Origin: Pyxicephalus adspersus
Taxonomy: Eukaryota; Chordata; Amphibia; Anura; Pyxicephalidae
Direction: 5' to 3'
Assembly: GCF_032062135.1 (NCBI RefSeq)
Contig: NC_092863.1
Span: 19,073,536 to 19,137,535, forward strand
DNA length: 64,000 nt
Shown: piece after piece, positions 39,600-53,600 of the stretch
Layout of the letters: each line of letters begins with the position of its first letter
How positions within the stretch are numbered: the stretch's first letter is position 1
Notes under the pieces: generated by a model
The model's input: only the letters and a program-made list of their open reading frames with translations
Databases searched by the model: none
Told to the model about the DNA's origin: nothing
Made by a program: the position numbers and the translations under genes

Positions 39600-41450
39600 C
39601 TTGGGTATAAATCCAACCAGGGATTACCAATTCTAGAACTGAACAGGATTATTTTTAACCTTTTTATGGGAATTTGCAGGCTTCATTTAGAAAAGTGCTG
39701 AGTTATTTTGTAGGAGGATTATGACTGTGTTTTTAATTCATTAGGATTTATTATATTTATTGTACCAATAAATTATTGTGAAGAGTACTTAGTGTATTAA
39801 TTTGTGTTTGGTTTATGTTTTTTTTAGTAGTTTAGATCTCGCCATGCAAACTGAATTTACTATGGCTGCAATGTTCTATGTATTTGTAATCCATCCAACT
39901 AATATAACCTGGATTGTAACTCTAGAACTTTGATTGCCGACATCTTTATGAAATTTTAAAAAATCGTACATTTGCACCACATTTACATCACGTAAGATTT
40001 TACATTTTTTGTTAGGTATTTGAAAAACTGTTTTACACATTTTTGTAGAAAAAAAAATATTAGCAATAAATCCTAACCAAATTACACAGTAGTATTCCAT
40101 CCCCCACATAATAATTCTATAGAAAATCCAAGGTAATACAATTAGGACCAGTCAGTCCACTGTCTCTAACAGTCACCAGGGACCTTATTAAAGCTAGAGC
40201 AATATTCCTCTAACACAAAAGAGTCTGGTAACTATTTCACTACCATTTAGGATAATAAGAAAAAAGAACTAATTTATCTAAGAATCTGAAAAAAAAAACG
40301 GATGCTAAAAAACTGCTAAAACTGACTGCAGTGAATTGAAGCAACCACTCAAATAACACTAAGCTGCAAGCAGCACAATACTGATTATACCTGTTGTATC
40401 GAATCTTTGAATATGGGCCAGAAAAGAAAGAGACAGAGACAAACTTTACTCCATGCAACTAGGAGTAGGGCATGAGATAAGTCTAAAAATTGGAAATCCT
40501 CAGGAATAAAAAGTATTTCTGATAATTCAGTTTTCATAATAATCCCCATCCCTACCCAGCGTAGCCTTCAATGTCTCATTTGAGTGTTGTTTACATGCAA
40601 AACTTTTAAAATAGTTAATTGGCAAGTCTCACTTCTTTCACACCTCCACAGGTAGTAAGGATAATGGCCAAAATGCAGATATAGCAAGCAAAAAAAAAAG
40701 ATTAATATAGTATCAGAGGTTGTGGTAATGATAAGGAATATGACACATCTTCTCTGTCTCATTAGTATACTCAATGCTTGCATCACAGCTGAAATTAAAA
40801 TCCCAGGATGAAATAAAATGAATAAAAGTTAGAAAAGTTAAATATGTGAAAATGATGAAAAATCTTCCCAATATGGGCAGAAATGACAATAAAATGTCAG
40901 CTGTTTATACTGTTCTAACAGACGGAAGGATGTCTGGTCTACTCCAATATCTACCTTTTAGACAAAACCACAGCACACTGTTCTTCTATGCGCCTTCATT
41001 ATTTATTTTCTATATTTAATTATTCAAGCTTTTAGCTATAACCCATATTCTTGATCAAGTGCTGTTCATAAAGCCAAACGCCTGTGCTGCTTACAAGTCT
41101 GGGTTCTAAGACTTTCTTGGGAGGCTTCTATACTTTTTTTATGGAATATATTCATACCTAGTACTGGCAATGCCGCCTACGATACACTTACAACATGTCA
41201 CCAGTATAAAATAAACCCCTTTACATTTGACCAGTAGTTGAAACAATTGTTATTTACTCCCTTGATGACAGCCAAAATTACATATTTAATGTTTATTCTT
41301 GATTAGAGTTATTCTGCCCCCAAGGAAAGCCTAAACCACAGATGCATGCTATATATTTATATAATATGTGGCCACAGTCATGAGCCTGCATCTGCAAGCC
41401 ACCTATGGCTATAGTTACTCTATATCAGCTTTGTTTGACCTTTATAACCC
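39600..41450. other. Interval with no supported gene
   Basis: AT-rich DNA with chance ORFs only. I see no splice-flanked coding segment and no repeat with clear ends. Confidence 0.5.
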
Positions 41451-41579
41451 ATAGGAACACTTTAAATATTTTTCAAGTTTCAGAGAACCACTGTTAAAAC
41501 TAATTTATTTGACAGGTAAAATATACTGTCTGGCAAGAAGCCTTGGATTCAGAACTATAAAGTTACAGTTTAGTTATAG

Positions 41580-41587
<8 letters not shown>

Positions 41588-41625
<38 letters not shown>
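41588..41625. repeat. (TA)n microsatellite inside an inverted GGGTTCCTC-family copy
   Basis: The run is flanked on both sides by TAGTTATAGTATATA. AACCACTGTTAAAACTAATTT at 41488 and AGAACCTTGGTTGAGA at 41729 are the two ends of a reverse-oriented family copy. Confidence 0.7.
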
Positions 41626-41629
<4 letters not shown>

Positions 41630-42109
41630 TAGTATATATATACAGGTATAATATATATATATCCCTATATAGGGAGCCACCATTTAAAGGAATCCCTAGA
41701 AACCTTTGGAAGAACCTTGTGGTTCCATAGAACCTTGGTTGAGATTGGCTACATGGCCAAAAACTTGTAGTCAGCCTAAAATCTTCATAATCTCAAACCT
41801 GTAGTTGACTGCAGTGGTCTGCCACAGGCTCAGCTGCACTCCCAACTAAATGGAAATTGCAGTCACAATGTGGTTGCCATAGATTGCGGCATTTTCTGAA
41901 CGCAACATTTAGCTTCTGGTCGCCCTTTTTACGTTTATGGAACCACCTTCATCCGCAGCATCAACTTCCCAAAAACACTTCAACATACTTCAACCGCAAC
42001 TGCACAAAAAGGTTAAGCATGGTTGAGGTTGCCCCTGCAAGTCTGAAAGGGGCTGATTGTTTATACCATCATAAATAACAGATTTGTCATCTTCCGCCTG
42101 ATGTACTAA

Positions 42110-45100
42110 AACCACTTACTGCCGCCAGCCGTCACATGTGCCGACGCTGCGTCTATTGGAACCAGCGCTACTGTGAGAGGGCTATAGTGGCTGGCAAGCT
42201 GTGGGAAGCCCGGTGAAATGTTGAAATGAAGTAGCAGGCACAACTTACGCTTTTTGCTTCCTAAGCACTGTTTATACTTTTTTAAATACATAGAATGCAC
42301 TTTTTTATCATGCCCTACCAAACCTAAATGTTTATCAACAATACTATTACAAATATGACTATCATGTTTCTTTAAGTCTTCAGCGAACTTCAAAACTGGA
42401 ACTTTTCTTTCACTGTTACTTTCATTTGGTCTTGTCTATTACCAGGTTAATGCTTTGTCATTTTCTGAATGTCATCCATCCTCTTCTTTTTATTTTACCT
42501 TGTAGCTACAATACAAACCTAGCAGGAGTTCTAATCCTCATTCTATTAAAAACCTAAAACCTGGACATACATTTTAAATGCAATTAATAAAACACAGGAG
42601 CAGGGTGATGAGGCTTATAGAAAATTCTGTGAATATTTTTGTAATGGGAAAAGAAGATAAATCATACATACAAGTAATTTTAGAAACTCACAGATGGCTG
42701 CATATTCAGATTTAAACTCCAGGCAGCTACATACATATATGAAATGTATACATGACAGCTGTTTTATCAGCCACTTGTATTTCTCTCTATCCTCTATCTG
42801 TGCATTTTATATCTACCATTTTTATATCTGCCTGAAGTTTAGCTTTAAACATAGTCCAATTATTAATATTACACCACAGGATTACTTGCCTTATACTCCT
42901 ACAGTTTATTTTTTATTATTTTCATGTGAATCAAAGCACCATTGTGTTATCTAAATAAAGTTTTTTTTTGGGTGAAAAAATATGTTTTTCTTTTTGTATA
43001 TAATGACTTTATTTTATAATAAGGAAGATATGTACAAACTCCCCAAAATACATGTTTTAGTAAAGTTGACAGATGTTCATTACCAGAGTAAGTTTACCCC
43101 ATTCTGTTTTTTTCTTTGTTTCTTAGGCCATCTAGTGGTGAAATTGTGATACAACCTCAAATCCTAAATATTATGTTTATCATATTACATCCATACATAT
43201 CATTGTCAACATGTTAATACATATTGGTGCAGTTACAAATAAATGTAACAGCAAATTTATTAAAATAACAAAGCATTGTGTGATTAAAAAGTTGACCTGA
43301 ATATTATTTCCAAATGTAAAAAATATATTTGGTAATATTAAGGTAAAGGAACTGCATGACTGGTTATGGAGAAATAGATGTGTTTGAGGTATCTCATAAC
43401 ATATTATTTATATTTTCTAAATTAAAAAAATAGGTGTAAATCAGTTTCATTACCACAACCTTTTTTTTAACATTTTTCAAATTGTCTAAACAACACCCTT
43501 CTGATAGAATCATGAGTGGGGATAAGCTAATTTGTCTTGATTCAATTCAGTCTGAGTTTGTTGATTTAACATAAAAATCTGACAAGCATTAATTAACAAT
43601 GATCATTAAAGTTTAATGATTTCTATAGCGGCAGTTTTTGGAGTTAATTGCAAAGCTCTCAAAGCAGTGTTGTTACCAAAATTTTGTGGCCTTTGCATAA
43701 TAGCAGAGCAGAGGATATAGCAGAAAAGACATCAGCAAGGGGGGACAGGTGAGCAATTTCTGGCATAGTCAAATCAGTGGTCCCCCCCACCCAAAGAAGT
43801 GGTGAAGGACTTAGGTGAGTGAATCTTCTTTACAAGGTAAGAAAAACTAAGATCAAGCAGGCAATGTAAATCCATCATCAACTACAAAGAGACAACATTG
43901 TGAACGTGCTGATCACTGATACTATATGACATATATTCTGGTAATATATAAGTAGTGTCGGGAGTCCTATTTACATAGCTGCCATAAATCTGCCTTTCAG
44001 TAATCTTAAATGGGTAAAGGGACAGCTATCTGTGGGCCCCCCTTAATAAAGGGGACTTCCAGATTCTATCATCCTCTTCTCCAACTACCCCACATTTTTT
44101 TAAGGTTGAGGGGAAGAGTCCCTGACTCTCAACTAAAGGATCTCTGAGAGACAGCATGGGACCTGGTATGGAGAGGTAGCATAGCATTCTATTCTTGCTG
44201 CTCTCCCTCCTTTAATAGCCACCCTTATTAGGGGAACCTCTTTTTATTGGTTAGAAAAATTATAACTTTAGGCACCATAGTATTTTACAGGGTAAATATT
44301 TAAAATAAATAAAAGTGTGAGAACTTAAATAGATAGAACCAACTTACTCATGTACTCATTAAATAATCATTTAATTTATGGAAAAATTACAGAACCCCAC
44401 CCATCAATTTTGGTTAAAATACCATGTTTAAAGGCTTTGAAGGTATTTTAAAAGATGGAGAAAATAGATGCATTTTAATGCAAATAGGTTGAATTAGCAA
44501 GAATATTTAATGTATGCACAACAAAAATTTGTTAATTTGGAATCTCCCAAAGCTGAGTTGAAGTTTGCTGTATTGAATACAAACGATATGTACACTCATC
44601 CCTAATCAAAAGTATGTGACCATCCCTAATTATTGCGTGATCAAGGATCTACTCAGAAGACTAAGAAGAGGTCTCCCTACTGGCCATTCTGTCTCTGGGA
44701 TAAAAATTAACAAAACAGATTTTACAACTGGAATGGAAACCGATTGGGACACTTCTTCATGTTGAGTGACTGTTTGACATGAAAAAAAACTCCTATATGT
44801 CCTCATTAAAGAGAACACAGGTGAATTTAATGTAGCTCTTATTTGGGACAAAACAAGATGTTTAATGAAGATGTTTATTTGTAAATAGGATTTCCGCTGG
44901 TTTCCTTTTCAAAAAAATATGTAGACAGAAATGTGTGAAGGGTATCAAGCATAGAAACCATAATCTAAGTATATAAATGATACCCAGAGTTTGTATTGAT
45001 GCTTCTAAACAGATCTTAAATTACTTCAATTATGATAATATATTTTCAATATGTCTTAATGTCATAAATCACTTTATGGAAGTAATCCAGAGTTCAAATA

Positions 45101-45145
45101 AATAAATAACCATGGATCCATCAAAATAAACTTATGGATGTGGTA
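42110..45145. other. Interval with no supported gene
   Basis: Only chance ORFs and AT-rich sequence are seen. Short GC-richer patches near 42115-42220 and 44030-44220 show no recognisable domain or terminal repeats. Confidence 0.5.
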
Positions 45146-45149
45146 GTGG

Positions 45150-45598
45150 TTAGAGATGAGCAAGCAAGTTTTTAAAACTGGATCTCGCAGCGAATTTGGC
45201 TGTTCTAGCTTACCGAAATTGTAAACGAGAATGGCCAATCGAGCTTAAATTTTAATTTAATGTCCTGATCAATAAATGCAGCTCAGTGTGTGATCCCCGG
45301 GCACTAGAGGTTAAATGAAGTCTTCCGATTCAAAACCTCTAGTGCTCTCTGATTGGCTGAGGAAAGGAGGTTTTGAATGGGAAGACTTGTCCATATTTAA
45401 CCTCTTGTGCCCGGGGATCGCACACAGGAGGTTGCTCAGGGCTGCATGAATGAATACAGCCCTGGAAATCCTCCTGTACTGATTTCCTGGAACTTCTGCA
45501 GGGTTCGCAAAATCAGTTCGCCGAAATTTTGCAGACCATCAGAAGTTCAAGGAAATGTTTGCAAGAATGCTGGAGGCATTCCCCCTCATCCCTAGTAG
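45150..45598. mobile_element. Non-autonomous element with TAGAGATGAG ends and internal palindrome
   Basis: The left end TAGAGATGAGCAAGCAAG faces the right end CCCTCATCCCTAG. An internal inverted pair starts GATCCCCGGGCACTAGAGG (from 45293) and ends CCTCTTGTGCCCGGGGATC (to 45419). No ORF is conserved. Confidence 0.65.
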
Positions 45599-46565
45599 TG
45601 GTGTCTAGACTATTGTAATATTAAGTAAGTAAATAGTAGTAAAAATAGAAATAGAGAAGAACAGTGGGAATTTTAGTGGCAAAAAGTATTGTATTTTTGA
45701 TAAAATTCTCAAAACACAATCCAAGACAGAAACAATATTATTGACAACATAACAGTAATAGGTTTGTATATAAAAGATGGCACTAGACAATATACAGCTC
45801 ATTCATGAGAGTGTGGGCAAAGAAAGTTCCAGCAGTCCAGTATCAACCTGGTAAGTATACAGTTTGCACATGTGTATCGTCATATCCGACACGTTTCGCC
45901 TGGTATAGGCTTCCTCATGGCTGACTGCACGTTTGCAAGTACGTGTGATTGACTACTCCACACATAAATAAATTCCTACAAGGACTGATGGGTTCCGTTA
46001 AATCGATGGTTATGGGGTTATTCCGGGTTGTTGTGGCCTGGTTTGTAGCTAATGAGTAGAATGAAAGTTAGTAGAAGGAGAGCAGACTGCTTCCGCAGCC
46101 TCTCCAGCAGCATCTGGTGGAAAAAACTCTCTGTTCTATTTGTTTTCTATGTTTACATAGATCTATCAAGCTGCAGGGCAAAAGCCCAATTATATTACAC
46201 TTAATACATTAAATTTAAGTATATTTGCCTATATTAAAGCCAAGGCAGTCACCCAATAAATCTGTATGTTTACCATCGGTTACTGTAAAACTCATTTAAC
46301 AAATTTAAGGATAAGGAAATATTTTAAATTTGATAATATGTTAAATACAATCCATTTGTTGTGAATAGAACATTTAATCCATTAGGAATGTGTAACCTCA
46401 AAAACATCATGTTCAGGGTGGTATACAAATGTAGATCTTGAATACATGCAGTATACCTTTACAGTGTCAGACATTGTTTGATGTAATTTTTCTGCAATTC
46501 TCTGAAATGTAGCACTGTGATATAACCTATGCAATAAAACTTCTTTATTTTTATTGGCCGCATAC

Positions 46566-47215
46566 CATACATATGAAGTCTGTCTATTAAATAACGAGAC
46601 TGTGTTTCTATCGCTTAAACAAAGCAGTGAGAAATTATTATGAGCACTTGCTATGAAGGTTTAAACTTGTCCAAACACGCATGACAAATGATGGCATTCT
46701 CAGCCGTTTAATTTTTTGTCAGTCACCGTTTACAGTTTGAGCAACACATCAATGTTAAACAAGTCCAAATTCATTAATTCATTCTTATTAATGTGTAACT
46801 TTGGCAAATTGGGTTCCTGAAGGCACAACAATGAAAAACATTATTTTAGGAAAGTTTTGCCAAAGTTGAAAAAAAGAGTCAGAAAAAGACATCCAGAAAT
46901 GTGGGTAAAGGGCTTCATTCTTCATCAGGACAATGCTCCTTCTCACACAGCACTATCTGTGAACTTTCTGAACAACAAACACATTACTAAGCTGGAAAAA
47001 CTCAATATTCCCCGGATTTGGCACTTTTTCTTTTTTCCATATTGAAATTGGTGCTTAAAAAAAACATGCTTTAAGTCAATCTAATGCAGTAAAGAAAAAT
47101 ATATCAGATATCTCGAAACAGTGTAAAACAAGACTACCTCAGTGGCTAATTGTGAATGGAGAGTATATTGAAGAGGACAAGCATTATAATTGCCATATAA
47201 ATGAAGAATGAGACC
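46566..47215 (+). pseudogene. Decayed mariner-family transposase
   Basis: At 46857-47045 the plus strand reads KLKKRVRKRHPEMW, then FILHQDNAPSHTALSVNFL and a degenerate run ending near the position of the usual FFLFP block. HQDNAPSHTA carries the second catalytic Asp of mariner (DD34D) transposases. Further on, IVNGEYIEED at about 47147-47180 matches the mariner C-terminus in another frame. Stops and frame changes show it is dead. Confidence 0.8.
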
Positions 47216-47304
47216 TATATCTAACAAAGGCGATATCAACTTTCCTGTCCTTATTAACGTCCTTAACGTCCTTTCCTGTCCTTAACGTAAATTCTGGCTT
47301 GTAT

Positions 47305-47950
47305 CTCACATCTGTCCTGCTTGGGGAGACATGGCCACTGGGGGGCGCTACGGCTTGCACATAAGTGGTGTGAACCCAGAGAAGGGCCAAGATGCAGAGT
47401 CTAAGCAGTAACCAGGTTTTCTCCAGAATCTGGGCAGGAATATACACGGTACCAAATCACAAGGCAGAAGAATTGTCAAGGAAGGCCGGGGTCAAGGCAG
47501 GCAGCAAGCAAGAGAGGTCAGATTACAAGCCAAGGGTCAAATACCAGGGATCCAAGAAATAGACTCTGGTGACACAGGGGCCACTGCAAACACAGGGAAC
47601 ACAGGAGACACTTGAAGCAACAGGAGGCACAAATGACACAGGAATAATCACAGACAGAGAGGATTAGTGGAACAGCACAAGGGAATAGGCTGGTAAGAAC
47701 AGACTGGGCAACAAGGGGTAAACACAGGAGCTGGACAGAGGAAACACTGAATTAACCAACAGGAGAACATGAACTGCTGTGTCTGAACTAGCTAAATAGC
47801 AAGGGATGGTTAAAAAGCTATTTCCTGATTGGCCGGCGGGCAGGGCGAAACTGTTAAAGTTTGGAAGCGTAGGCACACCCAGGGTCAGAACTGCTTGCAT
47901 GCCCAGGAAAGAGGCTCTTGCACTTTAGTGAGGAAGAGGTAAGTGTGACA
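47305..47950. repeat. GC-richer repeat block, possibly LTR-like
   Basis: The block begins near TGTCCTGCTTGGGGAGAC and ends near AAGTGTGACA, so it has TG...CA borders like an LTR. It is distinct in composition from its flanks and shares GATGCAG.GTCTAA and a CCAGGTT block with 48846-48885. No reverse transcriptase is seen nearby; LTR nature is a guess. Confidence 0.35.
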
Positions 47951-48284
47951 ACACCAAGGATAGTATTAGTTATCAGCTTTTTCTATTCACTTTATTTAAT
48001 AAAATCTGCTTTAACCAAACTCTGATCATTGACTGTTTTACTCCACTGTAAAATTCCAAAGCTTCAAGAGACACCAACTATAATTTAGTAGTTAAATATA
48101 CTGTCATCACCTGGGGAGAAAAAATGCTACACCTACCTTTTCATATTTCTATGCAACTACCTAATATAGAAAACCTTTATGTACCTACCCTCAAGCATAG
48201 ATATTACATAAATAAAAAACAGCAAATATCATAACTATTACAGTAATATTTGTTGCATATGTTAGATTGAAAGCTACTTTAGAT

Positions 48285-48405
48285 TGTAATCTCCTCTGGA
48301 CAGGGTCCTCCCCTCCTCCTGTATCACTGTCTGTATCTGTCTGTCATTTGCAACCTCTATTTAATGTACAGCACTGCATAATGTGTTGGCACTATATAAA
48401 TACTG

Positions 48406-48441
<36 letters not shown>

Positions 48442-48443
48442 AT
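48285..48443 (+). repeat. L2/MIR-like 3' tail with (ATT)n
   Basis: TTGTAATCTCCTCTGGACAG...AATGTACAGCACTGCATAAT...GGCACTATATAAATACTG is followed by an (ATT)n run from 48409. Confidence 0.8.
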
Positions 48444-48697
48444 TAATAATAATATTAATTATGTTACCTGAACTTTTTAATTTTGTTCTTTTTTTCTCAT
48501 TTTATTTACATTCCCTACTAATATATTATGTTTAATGTAGTTTACTATATGCATATTTGTATAAACCTGTAACCTGTACAATTCATGCTATATGTGTAAA
48601 AATGAAAAAAAAAATGATATTTTCTGTAAGGATTATAACACCATTGTTAGTCAACAAAATACCAAATTTTTATAGTATATTGTCTTTGTAATTGCAG

Positions 48698-48748
48698 AAT
48701 ATGCCCAACACCCTAATGTTTTGGCAAATGATCCCAATGGTTTGGCTG
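48698..48748 (+). CDS. Possible internal exon of the unrecognised gene upstream of UBE2Z
   Basis: A 51-nt open segment lies between an acceptor (TTGTAATTGCAG) and a GTAATT donor. It reads YAQHPNVLANDPNGLA and ends one base into a codon. That base plus the first two of the segment at 55185 give Asp, so the two join in frame. The peptide is not one I recognise. Being so short, it could be a chance match. Confidence 0.3.
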
Positions 48749-50015
48749 GTAATTGGATTTTTCAAGGACAGCCTTCTAACATTGGTTACTAAGCTAGTAG
48801 GCCCTTTGTATTGCCAGCGGAATGCAGGTTCCAAAATGGACCGAGATGCAGGGTCTAAAGAGCCAATCTGTGTTTACCAGGTTACCGCATGGGGAAAGAT
48901 GAGCATTGATGCTCCCAGTTTGCAGCCCTTGATTAGACCCAAACTGGCATCAACTGACAGCAGGCCATTTATGCAGACAGCCAGCTTTAGGGAAAAGACA
49001 TACGCAAGTTTTTTCCCCCAATATAATAGTATAATTATACATGTTGCTTCTGTGGAGCCTAACTTTACTATGTGACCTTGATCCCATGAGTTAAATGAAT
49101 TGGTAATCCTGATTGGATTAAATTAGATCATATATCCAATATTTTTTTATGTCCTACAATTTTCCTGAGAAACCTAAATCTGCGAAACACATCTAAATGC
49201 AAGTGGGACTAATCTGATACAGTTTCATGTACACATCCAATTGTTGCACAAAATGTGTTGTACATTTCATGCACTTTAATGTGAAAAAAATGATTGTTTT
49301 AATTGTGATATGATCTTTAGGAAATTGGTTCAAAGTGGTGCCTGGACTGGACTGGTAACTGGAAAAGATACATTTGCCATGATGAAAACTTTGATATGGA
49401 TCTATTCTTTTTCACCCTAACACAGAGCCATTTACATCAGCTATTGGGTTAATGAAGACTGTGGGATAGTTTGCATTCTTTAGCTTGATGCACCCCTAGC
49501 CAGAGAAAGTCATTGATTTAGTACAGAACACAAATTTCCCAGATATGTTTCCCAAACTACAGTGTTCTTCAGTGGCCATGTGCATTCTGTCTGTAACAAA
49601 CAGCAGATACTATTTTAGAAACATTCTTGGCAATATGTTGAAATAATTTACATCAATGCTACCACTGGGCCTGGGAAGAGGCACTGGGCCTGGGATCAGG
49701 CTTCATTAAACTCTCAATCAAATCAAAAGTAATACATGTATTAGTATGTTAATAGGAAGGGTGTTTGTTTGAGGGTTTGAGGGGAATGTGCAAGGCAAAC
49801 TATAAGCAGAAACTCAAACTCAGCTTTAAAGAGTATGTAAACGTTATCAATACATTTATCCTATTTTCTCCTTTTTTTGTCTGTTTAATATATATATAAC
49901 TGAAAATATTATTAATAATAACTGAAAGTGTTTTGGTATATGGGGTCCATACCTGCCAAAAATCTTGTAAGCCTTTTGTTTTCTGCCCGCTCTATACTGT
50001 GATCAGGTACATTGG

Positions 50016-50095
50016 GCCTGATTTATTAAAGCTCCCGAAGCCTGGAGAAGATACGCTTTCATCAGTGAACCTGGGTGATCCAGCAAACCTTGTAG
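50016..50095. repeat. Half-copy of the palindromic TTTATTAAAGCTC MITE
   Basis: GGGCCTGATTTATTAAAGCT, then GATACGCTTTCATCAGTGAA and GGGTGATCCAGCAAACCTTG; the second arm is missing. Confidence 0.85.
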
Positions 50096-50231
50096 CAATG
50101 GCCTGCCGAGGCCATCCCACAGCTATATGTAGCACAGTGATAGTGTCACTACTACTTTTATGGATAGTTTTGCAAAGGAAATTGGTGCAGTGTAAAGTTT
50201 ATTTTTATTTTGGTGGCTATGGAGGAATATA

Positions 50232-50692
50232 CTTAAAGCAGAACTAAACTAAAAACAAAAAAATTACACTTACCTTTAATCCTGCAGGTCCCTCGATGGC
50301 GCTGGTCCTTCCAATGATCCAGTCCCGCGCTGTCCTGGGATTCCTGTTCGTTCTGGGGCAGGCCGGGTGCCGCCATCATCAATGTTCTTTTACGATCTTC
50401 TTTCTTCGTCACCTGATCTGACTCCACACAGGTGAAAAAAAGAGAGACAAACTCACTGCCCATGTGTGAGATCAGCATTTCTTCCCCTAGGAGGACAAAT
50501 GGCCCTTCTGCGCATGTCCGAGATCAGGAGCCTTCCAGGATGCGTGATGTATGAGGCTCAAAGCTTGAAAGAGCGGTGCTAAAAAAAAAAAGGGTGTTGT
50601 ACCTAAAAAAAAAACACCAACATTTTTACTGTATATAGAAAGGTTGTCCCCCTTCTATGTAAAGTCAAAATGTTGAGTTTAGGTATGCTTTA
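50232..50692. mobile_element. Harbinger-like MITE, TTAAAGC termini, copy 1
   Basis: The left end TTAAAGCAGAACTAAACTAA and right end TGAGTTTAGGTATGCTTTAA are imperfect inverted repeats. Related copies are at 61630-62088 and 62981-63366. A TTA/TAA target would fit PIF/Harbinger; this is an inference. Confidence 0.8.
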
Positions 50693-53600
50693 AATTAAAA
50701 AAAAAAGTTTTGTGACTTGAGCCCAGCCTAAAAGTTGTTCAAAATCTTGCAATTGGAAATACCCACATGATCTATAACCTGCTATAACTGGGTCAAACAG
50801 TAAGTATTCTCACTTTATTAATACAAGACAATGTTCTCTACCTAAGTACTTATGTTCTTTCCCCAATTCATTATGATTACTAGACCAGATTTACTGTGTA
50901 AGAATTCATAGACAGAACATGATTATCACTCCTTATAGTCCAATTTCCTTTAAAAAAAAGATGCTTTAGTAGTTAGGTTGTGTCCACATGTCCAGGTATC
51001 CTCTGACATTTGTAGTTAATGTAAGGGAGCAACCTAAAACTCCAGGTATCCAACTGTAGGGTCATGTAAAATATGTAGCAAATTAAAAAGCAACTCATTA
51101 TGCTGTAGTCACTGACCTGTTAAATTAATCAACCTGTGTGTAATTGAAAAACCTTCCTTATTAAACATTTTTCCAGTTATAAAACTTTCCTTATTTGCAA
51201 TAAAAGTACTTTGTCCACATGACTAATATGGTGTGGGCATAACTAATTAATTTTTATGGATATCCTCTAATTGGCTACCTACAAAGCACCCATGTATTAT
51301 CCCATTATTTATTGTTTATAGCGTGTGTTGAAAGGAAAATGCATTCTTCAATAAAAAAGAGGAAACAAGGTTCCGCAAAATGCTTTACGGAGCAACCCCT
51401 GGCGACAAATAAAATCAGTCAGCGATAAAACTTGCTTCTGACATATGTTTAAAAACTAGCACTGTATATATTTAGTAAGGCTAATACTTTCAGAAATGGT
51501 TTGTGGCTGTGCTAAACAAAATCAATTTAAAGCATTAAATCTGTAGCCTTGTGATGAATTGAAAAATTGTTATTGTTACTGTATCCAATGCCATTTATGC
51601 CAGGAGCTAAAGAACAATTCTTCTATGTAACGCATTTAGATTAGGTGTAACAAAGCGAGAGTTCACAAGCAATAACAGAAGCTACATCCCAGTCCACCTT
51701 AGCGGGGGCTATGACTTGTGATTGTGGCCTTCTGGTAGTCAGTATTGTCATAATCACTTTAATGTTTTAACGACAGCTTGAAACAAAAAGGACATTTGAT
51801 AGCTTCTAAATAGGATTCGTATAAAAATTACTTAGAAAGTAAAAAAAAAAAAAAATGAGGGGCAAGGTAATAGTAATGGCTATCCATGGCGAGAGCCTAT
51901 ACGGGGGTGCAAGCCCATTCCCGAAAAAAGTGAAGGCATGTCGTACCCACGCATGCCTGACCCTCTACATGACTGCTCACACAGGAAGACCTTAAAGATC
52001 TGATAGGGCCAAACCAGGTTTCATGGAGCCATAGGGGGCTTGGCAGAGTAATTAGTAAATAAGTAGTGAGAACTCAACAGTCAAAGCAATATTCTGGCTT
52101 TTGATGGTGTCCAAGGTTTCTGTAACTTGATAAAGGGTTATACCGCAGTATGCCTTACATGTAGCCACTAGAATATTGAATCTAGTACTTTAAAAACCTA
52201 TAAAAAAGGAAAAGTAGGAGTGGAGAAAAAATGTGTGGGTTTAACCAAATACTTTTACATATCAGTATCTCGTCCACATAAGGATGTCACAGGATTATGT
52301 TATTTGTCCACATACTTAATACTAGAAAATGTCCTTAATTCTTGTCTCAGAGTTAGGAAGTATGTCTTTGTTCCTCTATAAAACAAATCATTTGTGTGGA
52401 GTAATATTTCATTAGAAATATCACCTAATAGACAGGGTATGCATACACCGCCCATAGGCACAATTGCCCAGGTTGGTGGAATACACGCTGCTACACTTTT
52501 TGTTATAAATGTTTGCAATGATCAGGTTTGAAGTTTCTGTCATTGTGTACACAGGACTTTATACCCTATTTATTATTCATATCTGTTAAAATCACATTAA
52601 AAGCAATTAAATAAATTATACACCATACTGCATGGTGTTTATGTGTTGATCAAAATCATAATGCCGGAAATTCCCTAGCTTTATTGCACTCTTTGCTTGC
52701 TTAATTTATGCTAAAGGCAGGAAATCTTTACACTTCACCAAAGCTGGATCAGTGCATGAATTATAGGTAATAAAGTACTTTATGGTAAAAGCACAAGAGG
52801 GTGAAGGTCATGTGATATAATATAAAGCACATATTAATGTTAAATCAAACATGTGCTTGTACAGGAGACAATAGTCATCATGCCATGTAGAGCTTATGAG
52901 GAGCTCTAAGGATCTCCATGTAAATGTATCATATCCTAGAAGGTTTGTTAAAATAGTAGATTTAAAAGAAAAGAAATATGATTAAATATTTCAAACCGTA
53001 ACAAAAATTAAAAGACCCCCCTACATTCACATTTGAGGACATTGGCACAGTGAGGGTGCACATGTATACAAAACACATAATATGCTCCATTAGCAGGATT
53101 GGCATTTCAGGATAAGGATCCTATTCTTTTTTTTTTTTTTACTGAAAGACAATATTTGATGATGAAGATCCTTATCTTGGTGGTAAAGCTTTGTGAGTTG
53201 AGCCTATTGTGTATCTTCAAGCACTCCTAGATTGAATAGTAATTTTAGGGCTGTCATTTTAGTTTAACTGATGAGCTGCTTTTTTAAGTGCATTATTTAT
53301 TTACAAATTTGGGTATTTTAATATTTATCATGCCATGTTATTTGAAATAATAAAAGTAATAAAGCATTGCCAACAGCGTCAATTGATGTTATCTCTTCTC
53401 TAAACAGATATTTTATAGAGAATTATTGAAGGTTGGAACATAGTGATGACGTTATTAATAAAGTGTTACAGCAAACTGAGAGGTCTGGTATATATGGCAA
53501 ATTCAAATACTCCAAATACTTACATAATAAAGTGTTTTGACCTTGTCTAATTACTGTGTAAATATTGGTGTTTATTATTTTCTCATTGTCCCATGGACCC

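Noticed and set aside
48758..49075. Downstream part of the 127-residue frame starting at 48692
   Set aside because: Past the GT at 48749 the frame enters repeat-like sequence related to 47390-47430. The likely coding segment is the short one in a different frame.
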